The translations under genes and the position numbers were made by a program. Positions 19,678 through 32,852 of a stretch of DNA of 64,000 nt are shown here, piece after piece. Each line of letters begins with the position of its first letter. The first letter of the stretch is position 1. Under the pieces are notes generated by a model, which saw only the letters and a program-made list of their open reading frames with translations, searched no databases and had not been told where the DNA came from. Origin of the DNA: Sugiyamaella lignohabitans (lineage: Eukaryota > Ascomycota > Dipodascomycetes > Dipodascales > Trichomonascaceae); assembly GCF_001640025.1 (NCBI RefSeq), contig NC_031672.1, positions 4,464,001 to 4,528,000 on the forward strand, given 5' to 3'.

Positions 19678-21542
19678 CTACTCGTTCAACCACTTGTTGC
19701 CGGTGGCCGGTTGGGGCACGTCGAGACCGAATTGTCTGGGGACGTCGTTGATTCGGTGCTTGGAGTTGAGGTTCTTGCGGAGAACAATCTGGAAACAGGT
19801 GGCGGATCCTTGACGGGACACGATGACGGAGCTGGCAAGGAAGAACTCCCAGATACGGAACCACTTTTGGCCGTACTTGGCCACGACCTTCTCACGGTTA
19901 CCCAGCCAGTTGCGGTACCATCTCCACAGAGTGGCCGAGTAGTGCACGCCAATAGTATCAACACTCACAACCTCAAAACCAGTACCCTCGAGCTTGTCAA
20001 TAGTCCAGCCAAGAGGAGTTGAGGCGTCGGCTCCAGGGAAAACGTACTTGTTCATGAACAAACCCCAGATCAGATCCTCGTACTGCCAGTACTTACGGAT
20101 TCCGGCATATTGCATAAAGAAAACTCCGTCGTCGTCCAACATATCATACACTTGGGTCAAGAACTTGCTGAAATTGCGCACTCCAACGTGCTCCGACATC
20201 TCTAAACAGGTGATCTTGTTATATTTACCAGGAGGAACTGGGGCGTCACGGTAGTCAAGACAGAGGATTTTCGATTGAGACTCGGGAATACCGTCTTTGG
20301 CAAGATTGGTATTACCCCACACGGTCTGATTACGACCAAGTGTAATACCAGTACTGTGAGCTCCATATTGAGAAGAGGCGTATCTGACAAGAGTACCCCA
20401 ACCACAGCCAAGATCCAAATGACGGTCACCCTTCTTAAGACCAATCTTCTCACAAACAACACGAAGTTTGTTATCTTGAAGCTCTTCCAGAGTCTCTTCA
20501 CGAGTGATATCGGAAATAATACCTGAAGTATAAATCATACGAGGACCCAAGAACCACGAGTAGAAATCGTCACCTCGGTCATAATGGTCACGGACCTGTT
20601 CCTCGTCTTGTGAACGGGTGTGGAAAATAACCTCGGGGATCATTCCTGTCAAAAAGAACTTGAAAAGCGAGTACGTGAATCTGAAACTGGCCCAATCATG
20701 AGCAAACTCTAAAATATCAAGAGCGTCGCCCTTGAACGATACCTTATTCTCGAAATACAGTTCATGGAACGTCTCCCAAGGGATCTTATTATTACCTCTG
20801 TACTTAGCAGCCAGCTTCTCGTCATGAAACTCGATATAGTGCTCAACCCCACGACCAGGAAGTTTAGCACGTTCATTCAAACGAGGCGAAAAAGTCGAAG
20901 CAAACGACCAATAACCCACAAGAATAGGTAAGAAAAAGATCAACACCAGAACGACAAAAGTCTTGATCCCGCCGCCAATCTTCCAAGTCAAGTACCCGGG
21001 AACTCCCAGCAACAACCCGAGCAAAGTCGTGTTGCTGAAATTCTTGGTACTCGGGCCCTCTGCGATCAGGACACCGTTTTTGATGGCTGGCGACTGGTCC
21101 GTGTTAGTACTAGCCTGAGAGGGGGGGGGACTGCCTCCGGCGGCTGGGGCTCCGCCCCAGACCCGGGTTGCTCCTCTCGCTGCGCTCGAGTCGTTGCGTC
21201 CACGGCCTCTCGCAAACTCCTGCGAAGCAGGAGCAACGGGGTCTGGGGCGGAGCCCCAGCCGCCGGAGGCACGATCCCGGGGCCCAGATCTCGTGAACCT
21301 GCGAGCACGGGCCAGTTGTGGAGCCCGGGTCCAGTAAACCCGGAACCAGGAAGAATTGGCCCAGGGTGTGTTTTATGAGGGAGACCCGAGGGGGATCATC
21401 CAGGGAGAGTGATTTGGCAGTGGACTTGGGTCAGGCTGGGAAGTGGAGAAGGGGGACTTACTGCAGTGGTAGGGACTCCATATTCGTTGGAAGGAGGAGG
21501 AGGGGGCGCCGCTTTGGGCGTGGCAATGAAGTCAATGGCCAT
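19678..21542 (-). CDS. MTS1: Sphingolipid C9-methyltransferase (glucosylceramide pathway)
   Basis: Two exons on the minus strand: exon 1 21542-21462 (27 codons, starting MAIDFIATPKAAPPPPPS) and exon 2 21093-19678, joined in phase 0, giving 498 aa, the usual family length of about 500. The enzyme transfers a methyl group from AdoMet to C9 of the sphingadienine base of fungal glucosylceramide, at the ER. Exon 2 begins SPAIKNGVLIAEGP, matching the conserved family N terminus, followed by two hydrophobic segments (LLGLLLGVPGYLTW and TFVVLVLIFFLPILVGYWSF). The cyclopropane-synthase-like fold has AdoMet motif HLDLGCGWGTLVRYA. YDRGDDFYSWFLG, LEMSEHVGVRNF and YAGIRKYWQYEDLIWGLFMN are also family signatures. 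Exon 2 alone has no ATG at its 5' end (the first start-like codon is a TTG at 21024), so the intron is needed. Confidence 0.9.
21094..21461 (-). other. 368-nt intron of MTS1 containing repeat R7
   Basis: Read on the minus strand: donor GTAAGT at 21461-21456, branch TACTAAC at 21109-21103, acceptor ACGGACCAG ending at 21094. An alternative acceptor, TCTCAG ending at 21115, is also in phase and would add the seven residues ASTNTDQ. The repeat occupies 138 of the 368 nt. Confidence 0.8.
21133..21270 (+). repeat. GC-hairpin element R7, paired, a then b, inside MTS1 intron
   Basis: Full copy 24 nt upstream (in transcript sense) of the intron branch site. A run of nine G abuts its left end. Confidence 0.95.
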
Positions 21543-21870
21543 TGTGGGACAGGCAATAGCGATTTTCTCGAGGATAGCTTCGAAACTGAACGAGGTCAAG
21601 CGGCGAAGAACGAGGAAACTGCGGTTGCAAGAGTGGTCACTGTTAGTGGTGAAGGTGGAGGTGGTGAGAGGTTTGCCGTGCGATGATGCGGGCTCGAATC
21701 CGAGGTCTCACGCGCAGAATACCGTGTAAGTTATACGCGTGGGTGCTGTGAATGGATTCAATCACAGCCGCAGAAAAAAAAAAAGTCCCAAGGCCACGTT
21801 GGTGTTTCAGCCCGGGCAACGGTGGGCAACCTCGACCCGGTTCCTGCATTTGGGTGGGCGCTGGGGGTGT

Positions 21871-21925
21871 GCCTCCGGCGGCTGGGGCTCCGCCCCAGAC
21901 CCTGGTTGCTCCTGCTTCGCAGGAG
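21871..21925 (+). repeat. GC-hairpin element R8, left arm, core b
   Basis: Arm ending CTCCTGCTTCGCAGGAG. With R9 (134 bp further right, inverted) it may be one b/a pair split by extra sequence. Confidence 0.9.
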
Positions 21926-22059
21926 TTTCCGGGTCAATCTCAGGTATGTGGAATGTCGGGGTTGAAACCATTTTCACCAGGTTTACCCGGTTCCTGGTTT
22001 GTTAGCTTGTTTTTGGCCGTTTCCATGAGCCCACCCGACGCACTGGACACCCCCCAGCC

Positions 22060-22120
22060 CGACTCGAGCGCAGCGAGAGGAGCAACCAGGGTCTGGGGCG
22101 GAGCCCCAGCCGCCGGAGGC
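22060..22120 (-). repeat. GC-hairpin element R9, right arm, core a
   Basis: Arm from CGACTCGAGCGCAGCGAG to GCCGCCGGAGGC, possibly the partner of R8. Confidence 0.9.
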
Positions 22121-22428
22121 ACACTCCGTCACCAGTAGACCCACGCCGGGGCCTGCCGGGCAGAAGGCGGCCGGGCTGCGACGCTAGTGTTCCCCCGGTA
22201 GGAGGATAGCTCGGGGCGTTGAGGCTGACTTTAGGCGGTGTTTTATTCGTTAGTGAGAAGGGGTAGGGGTCGGGCAAGGGCGGCATGCCGGGAGACGCCG
22301 CAAACGGTTGTGGCATGTCAGTGAGGCTGAAAATTTTTTGATAAAAGAAGCATGCATTTTCTGATTCCGTTTTTTCTCTTTTCTTCTCTTTTCTTTACCC
22401 ACGTTTTTTTTTTTTTTATTACATTTAA

Positions 22429-24444
<2,016 letters not shown>

Positions 24445-25181
24445 ACCCCACCACTAGCTTGAACGTATCCCGCATGGGCGGCAGTTCCATTTTTTCATAT
24501 TCCATTTTGAGTTGTTATTTTTTTTTGTTGATTTTTATTTTTTGAGATTTTGAATTTTTTTTTATATTGTGAGTCACGCGTCCAGACTGTGTTGGATCTC
24601 GTAAATATTTTTCTCTATTAGCTGGCTGATTTGAGCTGTTGTTGTGATATCGATTTTTTTTCAGTTTGTTGAACAGTTGTTGATTGTTTTTTTTTTTTGC
24701 TTGCTTTATAGGCTTACTTTTTCTTGTTCTATTATTTTTTTTTGCATTTGAAACGTACCAGAAGAAAAACCACTGATTTGCATAGGAAGGTGTTTGATTA
24801 CTGATTGAGGGTTATTAAGAATTAAGAAGATGGTTTTTTAGACGAGTTGTCACGAATGCAAAATAATCTGGCTTTCTTACTATTATGAAGTTTACGACGC
24901 AACGACAAACCTGGGTTGTTTTTTTATCATTATTTATTGAAGAAAGCAATGGGTTTATACTTTTATTATAGAGAAAGGGAGCTTTTAAGCAGAAAAAACC
25001 TGACATGTTGGAGAGAGAGAGAGAGGATTATAGAGAAAAATATTTATTGCTTTTGTTATTTTATGGGAATAATGGGATATGTATTCTTGCTAATTATAAT
25101 ATACCTAGATTTTACTTAAACTTCGCTGTTCGTGCCATCCTCTGGGCTCACTACTTTGGGGGTCATATTCCAGGGTATCAT

Positions 25182-25235
25182 GCCTTCGGCGGCTGGGGCT
25201 CCGCCCCAGACCCGGTTGCTCCTGCTTCGCAGGAG
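25182..25235 (+). repeat. GC-hairpin element R10, solo arm, core b
   Basis: Starts GCCTTCGGCGGC, one change in the tip, and ends with the b hairpin. Confidence 0.9.
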
Positions 25236-25288
25236 TTTGTCACCAAATAACTAAGTTCAGAGGGTCTGATACTTCCGGGGACAGACCT

Positions 25289-25464
25289 GCCTCCGGCGGC
25301 TGGGGCTCCGCCCCAGACCCTGGTTGCTCCTGCTTCGCAGGAGTTTCACGATCAAACTAGCAGCTTCTGGAGCTTCACCAGTTTTCTGACCCCGTCGACG
25401 CAACGACTCGAGCGCAGCGAGAGGAGCAGCCAGGGTCTGGGGCGGAGCCCCAGCCGCCGGAGGC
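25289..25464 (-). repeat. GC-hairpin element R11, paired, b then a
   Basis: Long-linker copy (about 65 nt) within the first tandem unit. Confidence 0.95.
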
Positions 25465-25554
25465 ATGCTCCCATGTAAAAAAAGGATGAGCTACAACACC
25501 TTCTGTTCACGCCTGGTCTCCCACGGCGTTACTGATCATGTTCCGGGGGATCAT

Positions 25555-25730
25555 GCCTCCGGCGGCTGGGGCTCCGCCCCAGACCCTGGTTGCTCCTGCT
25601 TCGCAGGAGTTTCACGATCAAACTAGCAGCTTCTGGAGCTTCACCAGTTTTCTGACCCCGTCGACGCAACGACTCGAGCGCAGCGAGAGGAGCAGCCAGG
25701 GTCTGGGGCGGAGCCCCAGCCGCCGGAGGC
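25555..25730 (-). repeat. GC-hairpin element R12, paired, b then a
   Basis: Second tandem copy of R11. Flanks GGGATCAT on the left and ATGCTCCC on the right are inverted complements at 7 of 8 positions. Confidence 0.95.
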
Positions 25731-26356
25731 ATGCTCCCATGTAAAAAAAAAGATGAGCTACAACACCTTCTGTTCACGCCTGGTCTCCCACGGCATTACT
25801 GATCAAGGCTCTCCGAGGCTTAAATATGATTGATCGGACGGGAAATCTTGCTGTACTCGAGATGTGGTCGTAGCTGTTTGTACGGAGTATGGAATGGTTT
25901 TTCTAGCAGATGAAGTTTGTCTTCCGTCCAGTGTGGAACATGCGAATCTTGCGAACGGGATCATGTTTTAGGGTCCATTTATAATATTCAATCGATAAAT
26001 CTTGCTTACATCCCTATACTATACACAACTATTTACAAATTATACGATTTCAAATCCCATCATTCATATATCGCCAGAAAGACCACTCTCTTCTCCTACC
26101 TGACTGCAGGCTGTCTACTCCCCGTCAAAAAATGCCGCAAATACTTTTGGTATTTCAACGAGTACACGGTCAAGCGGTCGAGCTACCAGCCTAGAAACCC
26201 CCAATTCTTATTGTGCAAAAAAGCCAATACTAGTCATCTTTGCCATGAGCGAACTAACGTGCAGTGAACCCGAAGGAGTGATCGAGACGGTTCTCGAAAC
26301 TCTTCCTCAAGAAAACCACCTGATCCGTCAGCGCCAAGTTTCACCATCCCCATAAA

Positions 26357-26407
26357 GCTCGCGAAGCGAGCACAACCAGGTCTGGGCGGAGCCCAGCCGC
26401 CGGAGGC
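26357..26407 (-). repeat. GC-hairpin element R13, short solo arm
   Basis: Compact variant. The core is the hairpin GCTCGCGAAGCGAGC and the middle hairpin is shortened on both sides to CTGGGCGGAGCCCAG, so pairing is kept. Confidence 0.85.
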
Positions 26408-26735
26408 ACGCCAACCCCCAAACCCGCCGGACCCCTGTCTCGCGATAGGACAGGGGTCATTATTCAGGCGGCGAGACCAGGCCAGGGTTCTCAGGGGTAA
26501 AATATTACTAGCAGCTGCAAGACACGAAGTAGCCGGCTGCACATGCGTTGATTGGGATATGCATTGGCGACAGTTAAGGTTTAGCCTTGTTGCCCAGAAG
26601 GTTAGATTACAAGCAGCAGGTCGAGGCGGCGCTATATACCAAAGTGGTAGTGGTAGCGTTGAATACGGATAAAAGGAGGCATCTGGGTAAGGGGAGAGCA
26701 GGAGAGAAAGATAGGTAGTGGTGGTGGTGGGGGCT

Positions 26736-26878
26736 GCCTCCGGCGGCTGGGGCTGCGCCCCAGACCCCCAGGCTCCTCTCGCTTCGCTCGAGTCGGGCGT
26801 GAGAAACAACCACCGAAAAGAAACTCCTGCGAAGCAGGAGCAACCAGGGTCTGGGGCGGAGCCCCAGCCGCCGGAGGC
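26736..26878 (+). repeat. GC-hairpin element R14, paired, a then b
   Basis: Full copy with an A-rich linker (gtgagaaacaaccaccg). Confidence 0.95.
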
Positions 26879-27773
26879 ACGAACAGCCCCCGTCGCTGCC
26901 AAGATAGACAGATGGACAGGGGCAGGCCTCGATTGGCGCCAGACAAACGGCAGCCGTGAAATGTGCAGTAACAGGCGACTGCCTAATTCGCTAAATTATA
27001 CATCTCAAACGGGCAGCAAATCTAAAAATAACCGACCCGAAACGGCAAGAACATAGAATTGCTTGTTCCATGGCGATTGCTAGATTGGCTCAGGAATCTG
27101 CATGATTAGCAGCGTGTTATCTCGACAGGCGTGCAAAAAAAGTCAGAAATTAGTCTAATTGAGTCAGGTCGCGCAAGAGGGAAACTTTTTTTTCTAGTTT
27201 CATGTGAAACTCATGGGCTTTTCACACACGACCCCCCTGCAACTCAAACTGTAACTGCGACGGTGCAGCCAGCCAGTATCCACGGCTGTGGCTTGTTGAG
27301 TGACTGGTCCACCGAGTGTCAGAGTGATAAGTGAGACAGATCCGAGTATAATTGCTACCTGTCATATCCAGTTAACGGACTAGTACAGTACATCGAAGCA
27401 AACAACCGTACAATCACAGCAACGGAGTTCGCCAAAGACGTCAGTGGTGCAACCGAAGCGCCTCTGACTGCCTCTGACGGGCTCTGACTGGATGACGATG
27501 ATGAGATCCGTGCTCATCAATAATAATCCATAATAATATTAGCGCGGCTGATAGACGGTCGGATGCCAGCAATTGTTCCTCATCGACAGGAGGATTGACA
27601 CTTGCTCTTGCTCCGCCCAGCGACCAATAATTTTTTTTTATTTATTTTCTAGCACGCGGCCGCCTTAGTCTGGCTGCCCCTCACCGCCCCTCCTCCCGAA
27701 CAAAGGCCACCACCACCATGGGGGTTACAGTGGGGGCAGGGCCCGTGTTACAATGAGGGGGAGGAGGGGCTCT

Positions 27774-27912
27774 GCCTCCGGCGGCTGGGGCTTCGCCCCA
27801 GACCCCACTGCTCCTCTCGCTGCGCTCGAGTCGATTTCGCCGACGGTCCGGGCCAATCTCCTGCGAAGCAGGAGCAACCAGGGTCTGGGGCGGAGCCCCA
27901 GCCGCCGGAGGC
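27774..27912 (+). repeat. GC-hairpin element R15, paired, a then b
   Basis: Full copy. The left hairpin loop is TTC (CTGGGGCTTCGCCCCAG). Confidence 0.95.
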
Positions 27913-28542
27913 ACCCCCGCCCCACTCCCTGTGCCCGGGTCTCTCACACGAGCCCAGTTGCCTAGTCTGGCGTCGGGCTGGACCCGATGCCCAGCGGCGG
28001 TCAGCAGCCCGGGACAGGGATTGTGAGGTCGGTGTCCGGCGTCTCGGGGGTAGAGGGGGGTGGTTGGCGTGATTTCATGCGGTTCGGGCGGTACCGAGTT
28101 ATTTATGTGGATTTTGTTGTCAGAATCCCCGTCAAGCACGAGCCCGAGCTGGATGGCGCGGTGTTGAGGCAGCTGGGAATTAAAGTTGCCTGGCTTGTGA
28201 AATGGCACGATTAGCTTCGGCCGTTTGGTGTCAAAGCCTCTGTCTGGCCAGTCAGTTCATGTGGGTTGGTCCGTGTAGCAACCACCACAACCACGCAACT
28301 CTGACAGCAGCAGCAGCGGGCTTTTTTCTGGGTTGCGGGCATTGCTAAATATAGCACAGTCTCATGGAAGACACAAGTCTAACGCGAAAATCTAAGCTTG
28401 TTACCACAATAGGCAAAAAGGAACAATGCACAGACGATCCCAGCGTTTGCTGTGCAGCGATGCACAGCAACCTGGAATAAACCTGGGTCCTAGGGGCAAG
28501 ACGGCTAACCCCGCCAGCTGGCGGCCGTGGGGGCCTTGGCCT

Positions 28543-28676
28543 GCCTCCGGCGGCTGGGGCTTCGCCCCAGACCCCACGGCTCCTCTCGCTGCGCTCGAGT
28601 CGTGGTGAAGGAGGCCCGGCCGGTCTCCTGCGAAGGAGTTACCAAGGACTGTGACGGAGCCCCAGCCGCCGGAGGC
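28543..28676 (+). repeat. GC-hairpin element R16, paired, decayed right arm
   Basis: The left arm with core a is intact. The right arm is degraded (CTCCTGCGAAGGAG, then ggactgtgacggagcccc), a rare case of one-sided decay. Confidence 0.9.
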
Positions 28677-29422
28677 AGCAGGCCCAGCAGCTGATAAAAT
28701 TATATTACAAGGCAGGCAGGCCGTTGGGGGAGGATATTACTTTTAGATAAGGAAATATATGATTATTATTTACTGGTAGCGAGAGCGTGCCAGATTGCAT
28801 GGGCTGGTTTAGGCACTCACAGGCCACCACCGCCGCCCTGAGAAATGAGTCGAGTGAGGTGTGTGAGTTGAGTGAGCTGAACAGCAGGCTCTAACGAGTC
28901 GTCTACCAGCACCAGCACCAGCACTACCACCACTACCAGGAGAAGTGGGGGCCTGAAACCTGTCTCGCCTGTCTGCCGCTGCCGCTGCAGCAGCTGCTGC
29001 TGGCGGTGGTCCACCTGCCGCCAGAATCACCACTGGGACTAATTAACCGGCCGGCAGGAACGAGCCTGGCACCTGCACCGCTAGCCGCCCCTGGAGCTTG
29101 TCCCTCTAACAGGCTAGGGGCCGTCTGTCAAACTAACCAACGTTGAAAGGGGTACAGACGCACTTCCTCTCGCAGACACTTACAGGCCACCGCCAGCACC
29201 AGACAAGAACCCCTCTCATCTGGCCCTTTTCCCCCTCCCAGCCTCCTGCTCCCCTCCTCTGCCGCTGCTACTGCAAAGCCAGCCCGGATCCAGGCAGCCC
29301 CGCTCCTGCTGCCCACCCCTCCTCGACCTCTCTGCACGCTCATGCACGCCCATACGACCTGTCGCCAGGTACGAGCCCGTTAGCCTGGGCCCGTTCAGGG
29401 CTAGCGCTGGGGGGAGGGGCCT

Positions 29423-29558
29423 GCCTCCGGCGGCTGGGGGGCTCCGCCCCAGACCCCGTGGCTCCTCTCGCTGCGCTCGAGTCGTTGCGAGGGGGCCGCC
29501 AGTCTCCTGCGAAGCAGGAGCAACCAGGGTCTGGGGCGGAGCCCCAGCCGCCGGAGGC
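29423..29558 (+). repeat. GC-hairpin element R17, paired, a then b
   Basis: Full copy with two additional G in the left hairpin (CTGGGGGGCTCCGCCCCAG) and a short linker. Confidence 0.95.
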
Positions 29559-29837
29559 AGAGGGGGACACACAGCAGCATCAGATCGGGGCTGGCGACAG
29601 GGTGTCTCGTTATCAGTGGCTTATCAGTGGATATGGGCGAGGGCTGCCAAGGTTGGTGTTATCGGTGGAGGCGCCTGCCCGCCTCTTGGATTCGCGAGAT
29701 AGCGGCGATTTCGCCAGGAGCTAGGTCGTATCAGGGGCGCTGGCTGGCTGTTGGCTGGCTCGTTGGTTCGTTGGCTGCTGAGGACCAGGTTGTTCGAGTT
29801 CTAGGGTCTAGCTTGGGACGACACTGTTATCTCTCAG

Positions 29838-29861
29838 CAGCAGCAGCAGCAGCAGCAGCTC
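29838..29861 (+). repeat. CAG trinucleotide microsatellite
   Basis: About eight CAG units in non-coding sequence. A second interrupted GCA tract lies near 43737-43769. Confidence 0.85.
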
Positions 29862-30399
29862 AAGGGTTTTCGTTTTTGCGGTGGTGACTGTTGGCCAGGC
29901 AAGTGGGGGCTGCTGGACTCAGACAGACAGACCGGTTGCTGGCGGCCAAGACAGCCCCGCCGCCTCCTCTTTGCGTGAGTGGTGAGTGATAAGAGCCCCT
30001 CCAAACCCCTCAGTCTGCTTTCAGAGTCGTCGGGTCGAGTCAGGCCGGGTTGGGTTGAGGAGGGGGGCTTTATCGCTGCGGGCCGCTCGTTCTGATCTTT
30101 CCAGGCAGTGGCCGGTCAAGGCAGGCTAGTTACAGGTGGGTGCATCAACGCTACCGTTACAGTTACAGTTCCATCAGGCCCCCGAAACAACCCCCACTAG
30201 CCCCGCCACCAGGGCAGCTATGCTGCGAGCAGCCTACAGCGGCCAGGCCGAGCAACCCCGGACCCAGTCTAGCGCGGGCGTATCGCGCGTTATCGGCCTA
30301 TCACCGTCTCGAACAGACCCTCTCTGCCCTTACTACCACCAACCCCCTCACACCCACCCCTACCCCCAAAAACCCATTGACCAGCCCAACCGGACGCAA

Positions 30400-30459
30400 C
30401 GACTCGAGCGAAGCGAGAGGAGCAGCGGGGTCTGGGGCGGAGCCCCAGCCGCTGGAGGC
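30400..30459 (-). repeat. GC-hairpin element R18, solo arm, core a
   Basis: Right-hand arm with the tip altered to GCCGCTGGAGGC. Confidence 0.9.
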
Positions 30460-31257
30460 AGAGCTCCTCCTCTACCATAGTGCCAAGCAGGTTATTGTAG
30501 CACGTCGTTTCCTATTATGAAGAATCAAGAGAGCACCGGTTTGGCAGTGACAGGCCGCGTCAGGAGATGCTCATTCCGGTGAAGAGAGGAGAGAGGAGAG
30601 TCTGATAGTGCCCATTCTTGACAGAAGCCCCTGTCGATATCCGCTGTGAATATCTTCTGTAGAAGCCAAGTGCTAAGCCCAGCATCGAAGCACCCCACCA
30701 CCCCCTTTATTCATGGAAGCCAGTCCCCCTCACGACGCCCCCCTGGCCCTGCCTCCTGGAGGCGTCCCCTGGCGCTGCCGATGGTTTTGCCCCTGATAGC
30801 AGGTCCTGGCTGGCAGAGGGCGGCCCATCCTAGTAAGGGGCCCGTGCTCTAAGAAGGAGGAGACTTGGGAGCGTGCTGTTTAGGACCCAAGCTTGCGGCC
30901 GGCAGACCCTTGCCCCATGCTTGCCGTAACTACCGGATTGGGCCATGATTAACGGATTATTTATCCCGTCCCCTATACCCAATTAGTCAAAACAAGTAAT
31001 TATACCTGTATCAGAAATTTCCAAAAAAAAGCAATAGTGACGCGATAAAAATATTAGTGCGGTCAGACACGTTGCTTTTTTGTGTATAATCACTCCTTAT
31101 TTTGGCACTTGGGCCTATCTTCGACGCTATTCTATAGTATTTGGTAAAATTTTTTTTACTTTTATTTTCTTTTTTTATCCAGCCAGTGGTTTGCTTAGCC
31201 CCCCTCTCTCACCCAATCTATTGCTTACTCACTTGTACGACGCGGCAGCAGTTGCCT

Positions 31258-31266
31258 TATAAAAAG
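31258..31266 (+). promoter_or_regulatory. TATA box of the small wall-protein gene
   Basis: TATAAAAAG, 126 bp upstream of the ATG at 31392. It is followed by a CT/T-rich leader and ACTACTACTT repeats, the pattern of a strongly transcribed yeast gene. Confidence 0.6.
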
Positions 31267-31391
31267 CCACCCTAGTCCCCTTCTTAGGAAACTTTTTTTT
31301 CTCTTTTTTTTTCTTCATCGAATCTTTTTCTGATCTCATCACACCACTAGTACTACTACTTTTACTACTACTTTTTTACACATCATCAAAA

Positions 31392-31616
31392 ATGCAATTC
31401 AAGACTCTTGCCATTGTCGCCGCTGTCGCTGCCACCGTCTCTGCTGCTAACAGCACTGTCGCCTCTAACGGTACCGCTGCTGGTAACGGTACCGCCTCTA
31501 ACGGTACTTCCTCTGGTTCTCCCTCTGGCGGTGAGACCGGTGCCGCTGTCAACACCTTCGTCAACGCTGGTGTTCTCGGTGCTGTTGTTGCCGGTGGTAT
31601 GGCTCTTGTCCTCTAA
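31392..31616 (+). CDS. Small predicted GPI-anchored cell-wall glycoprotein
   Basis: The predicted protein has 74 aa. A classical signal peptide (MQFKTLAIVAAVAATVSA, cleavage after about residue 18) is followed by a mature region built of NST/NGT units: four NGT sequons and one NST are visible, plus Ser/Gly spacers. A hydrophobic tail (GVLGAVVAGGMALVL) follows a small-residue region that could hold the GPI attachment site. Codon use is extremely biased (GCT, GTC, GGT, AAC), and the gene has a TATA box and an A-rich Kozak context (tcatcaaaaATG), all implying high expression. The mature peptide would be only about 30-35 residues. It lies alone within about 11.5 kb of repeat-rich, gene-poor DNA. 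I cannot assign it to a named yeast wall protein. Confidence 0.85.
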   Translation: MQFKTLAIVAAVAATVSAANSTVASNGTAAGNGTASNGTSSGSPSGGETGAAVNTFVNAGVLGAVVAGGMALVL

Positions 31617-31978
31617 ATGCAATAATCATCACGAATAAAAAACACTGATTTTTTGCATTTTGTTTTAGGATTCTACAATTTTTGTTTTTATGTTTTTCTA
31701 CCTTCTTCTTTCAAAAATTAATTTGCCATGCCCCCCTCAATATTTAAGAGTGATTTGATTGTATAGTGGCTTTCTTCGCTTTCCGCTATCAACTACACTT
31801 GTTTACGCCGACCCACTTTGATTCCTTTTTTTCTTACAAATTTCTTTCTGTTCTTTGGACTAATTTGGTTGCCTCTACCGCGTGATAGATTTAAGCGGTA
31901 GCCGGTGGAAAAGGGAGGAATTGTGTATTTTTTAGGATTATAATAATAAATCAATAATTTTTACTTTTGTGCCCTGCT

Positions 31979-32123
31979 GCCTCCGGCGGCTGGGGCTGCG
32001 CCCCAGACCCCCTGGCTCCTCTCGCTTCGCTCGAGTCGTTTTCGTTGGGGTCCCCGAGGGAAAAAAATCTCCTGCGAAGCAGGAGCAACCAGGGTCTGGG
32101 GCGGAGCCCCAGCCGCCGGAGGC
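31979..32123 (+). repeat. GC-hairpin element R19, paired, a then b
   Basis: Full copy. The left loop is TGC and the linker contains ggggtccccgaggg. Confidence 0.95.
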
Positions 32124-32713
32124 AGCGAGGGAATGGCGTGTTTTTTTCGGGGGTGTTAGCGGGTATTTTCTTTTGCCCCGATTCATGGGTCTTTTAGATT
32201 TAGCGAGTTCGGGTTGCGGTGTACGGCTTTTGTTGAGTTGCACGGCAACCAGCCCCCTGTTTTTTTCTTGCCAATTTTCCGGCCGGATCGCGTCCGCGGC
32301 GGTGGCTACTCGGCACGTCCTCCCGGCGGTTTAGGGCCCCAGCGGTCGGTTGATTCTGGTGCTTTGGGTGACTGTTTTCAGCCGGGAGTTCCGTGGTTGA
32401 GTGAGTGAGTGAGTGAGGGATATTTTCCGAGTCACAGGTGCTGGGGCTGGTTTGGGACGGTCGGTCGGAAGACCACGGCAAACGCCAGTCGACCGGACTG
32501 GCCGCCAGATGCTAGAACATTCTCGCAAACTTAGTTTTTTTTCCCACTTGGTTCGTTCCGATGCCATCGCACTTCCCTATCATCCAGAACGTCATGCACC
32601 GCTCCCAAAACCGTAAGATCAAAAGATAAGCGGATCCGCACGCCTACCGATCACCGCAACCGATCTCAGATCCGCTCGCTACCGCGGTTTGCTCTCTGAG
32701 GGGGGAAGGGTCT

Positions 32714-32852
32714 GCCTCCGGCGGCTGGGGCTCCGCCCCAGACCCTGGTTGCTCCTGCTTCGCAGGAGTTTTTGGTTGGGGTCCCGACGGAACGACTCGA
32801 GCGCAGCGAGAGGAGCCGGGGGGTCTGGGGCGCAGCCCCAGCCGCCGGAGGC
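32714..32852 (-). repeat. GC-hairpin element R20, paired, b then a
   Basis: Full copy in reverse orientation. The linker has ggttggggtcccgacgg. Confidence 0.95.

Larger units (their letters stand above)
25274..25805 (+). repeat. Tandem duplication of a 266-bp unit containing one element each
   Basis: Two near-identical units at offset 266 bp: 25274-25539 and 25540-25805. The identity covers the whole element (R11 against R12), its linker (tttcacgatcaaactagcag and onward) and about 70 bp of right flank (atgctcccatgtaaaaaaa through ctggtctcccacggc). The visible differences are a few bases: the left-edge sequence, the length of an A run and one G/A change. Confidence 0.95.
24445..31391. other. 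7-kb gene desert rich in GC-hairpin elements
   Basis: No recognisable gene. The first 700 bp are T-rich (DED1 3' region). From 25.1 kb onward it becomes GC-rich and carries R10-R18, a 266-bp tandem duplication (25274-25805), a CAG microsatellite at about 29838-29861 and many CCCC/GGGG tracts. The open frames longer than 60 codons here either read through a repeat arm or have no family resemblance (for example 25917-26267). It may serve partly as a long promoter for the small wall-protein gene at 31392. Confidence 0.6.

Noticed and set aside
21666..21711. tRNA-like B box ctcgaatcc with flanking TGAGA/TCTCA
   Set aside because: The T-stem does not pair and the span of about 46 nt is too short for a tRNA; no A box.
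21871..22120. R8 and R9 as one paired element
   Set aside because: Possible b/a pair, but the 134-bp interval is far longer than the 20-65 nt linkers of other pairs, so they are listed as separate arms.
25182..25805. CRISPR-like pattern of repeats and spacers
   Set aside because: Repeats are inverted pairs with irregular spacing in a eukaryotic genome; no direct-repeat array and no cas genes.
25917..26267. 116-codon frame in the gene desert
   Set aside because: No repeat content, but also no motif, unusual composition or recognisable homology; a chance frame in AT-rich DNA cannot be excluded.
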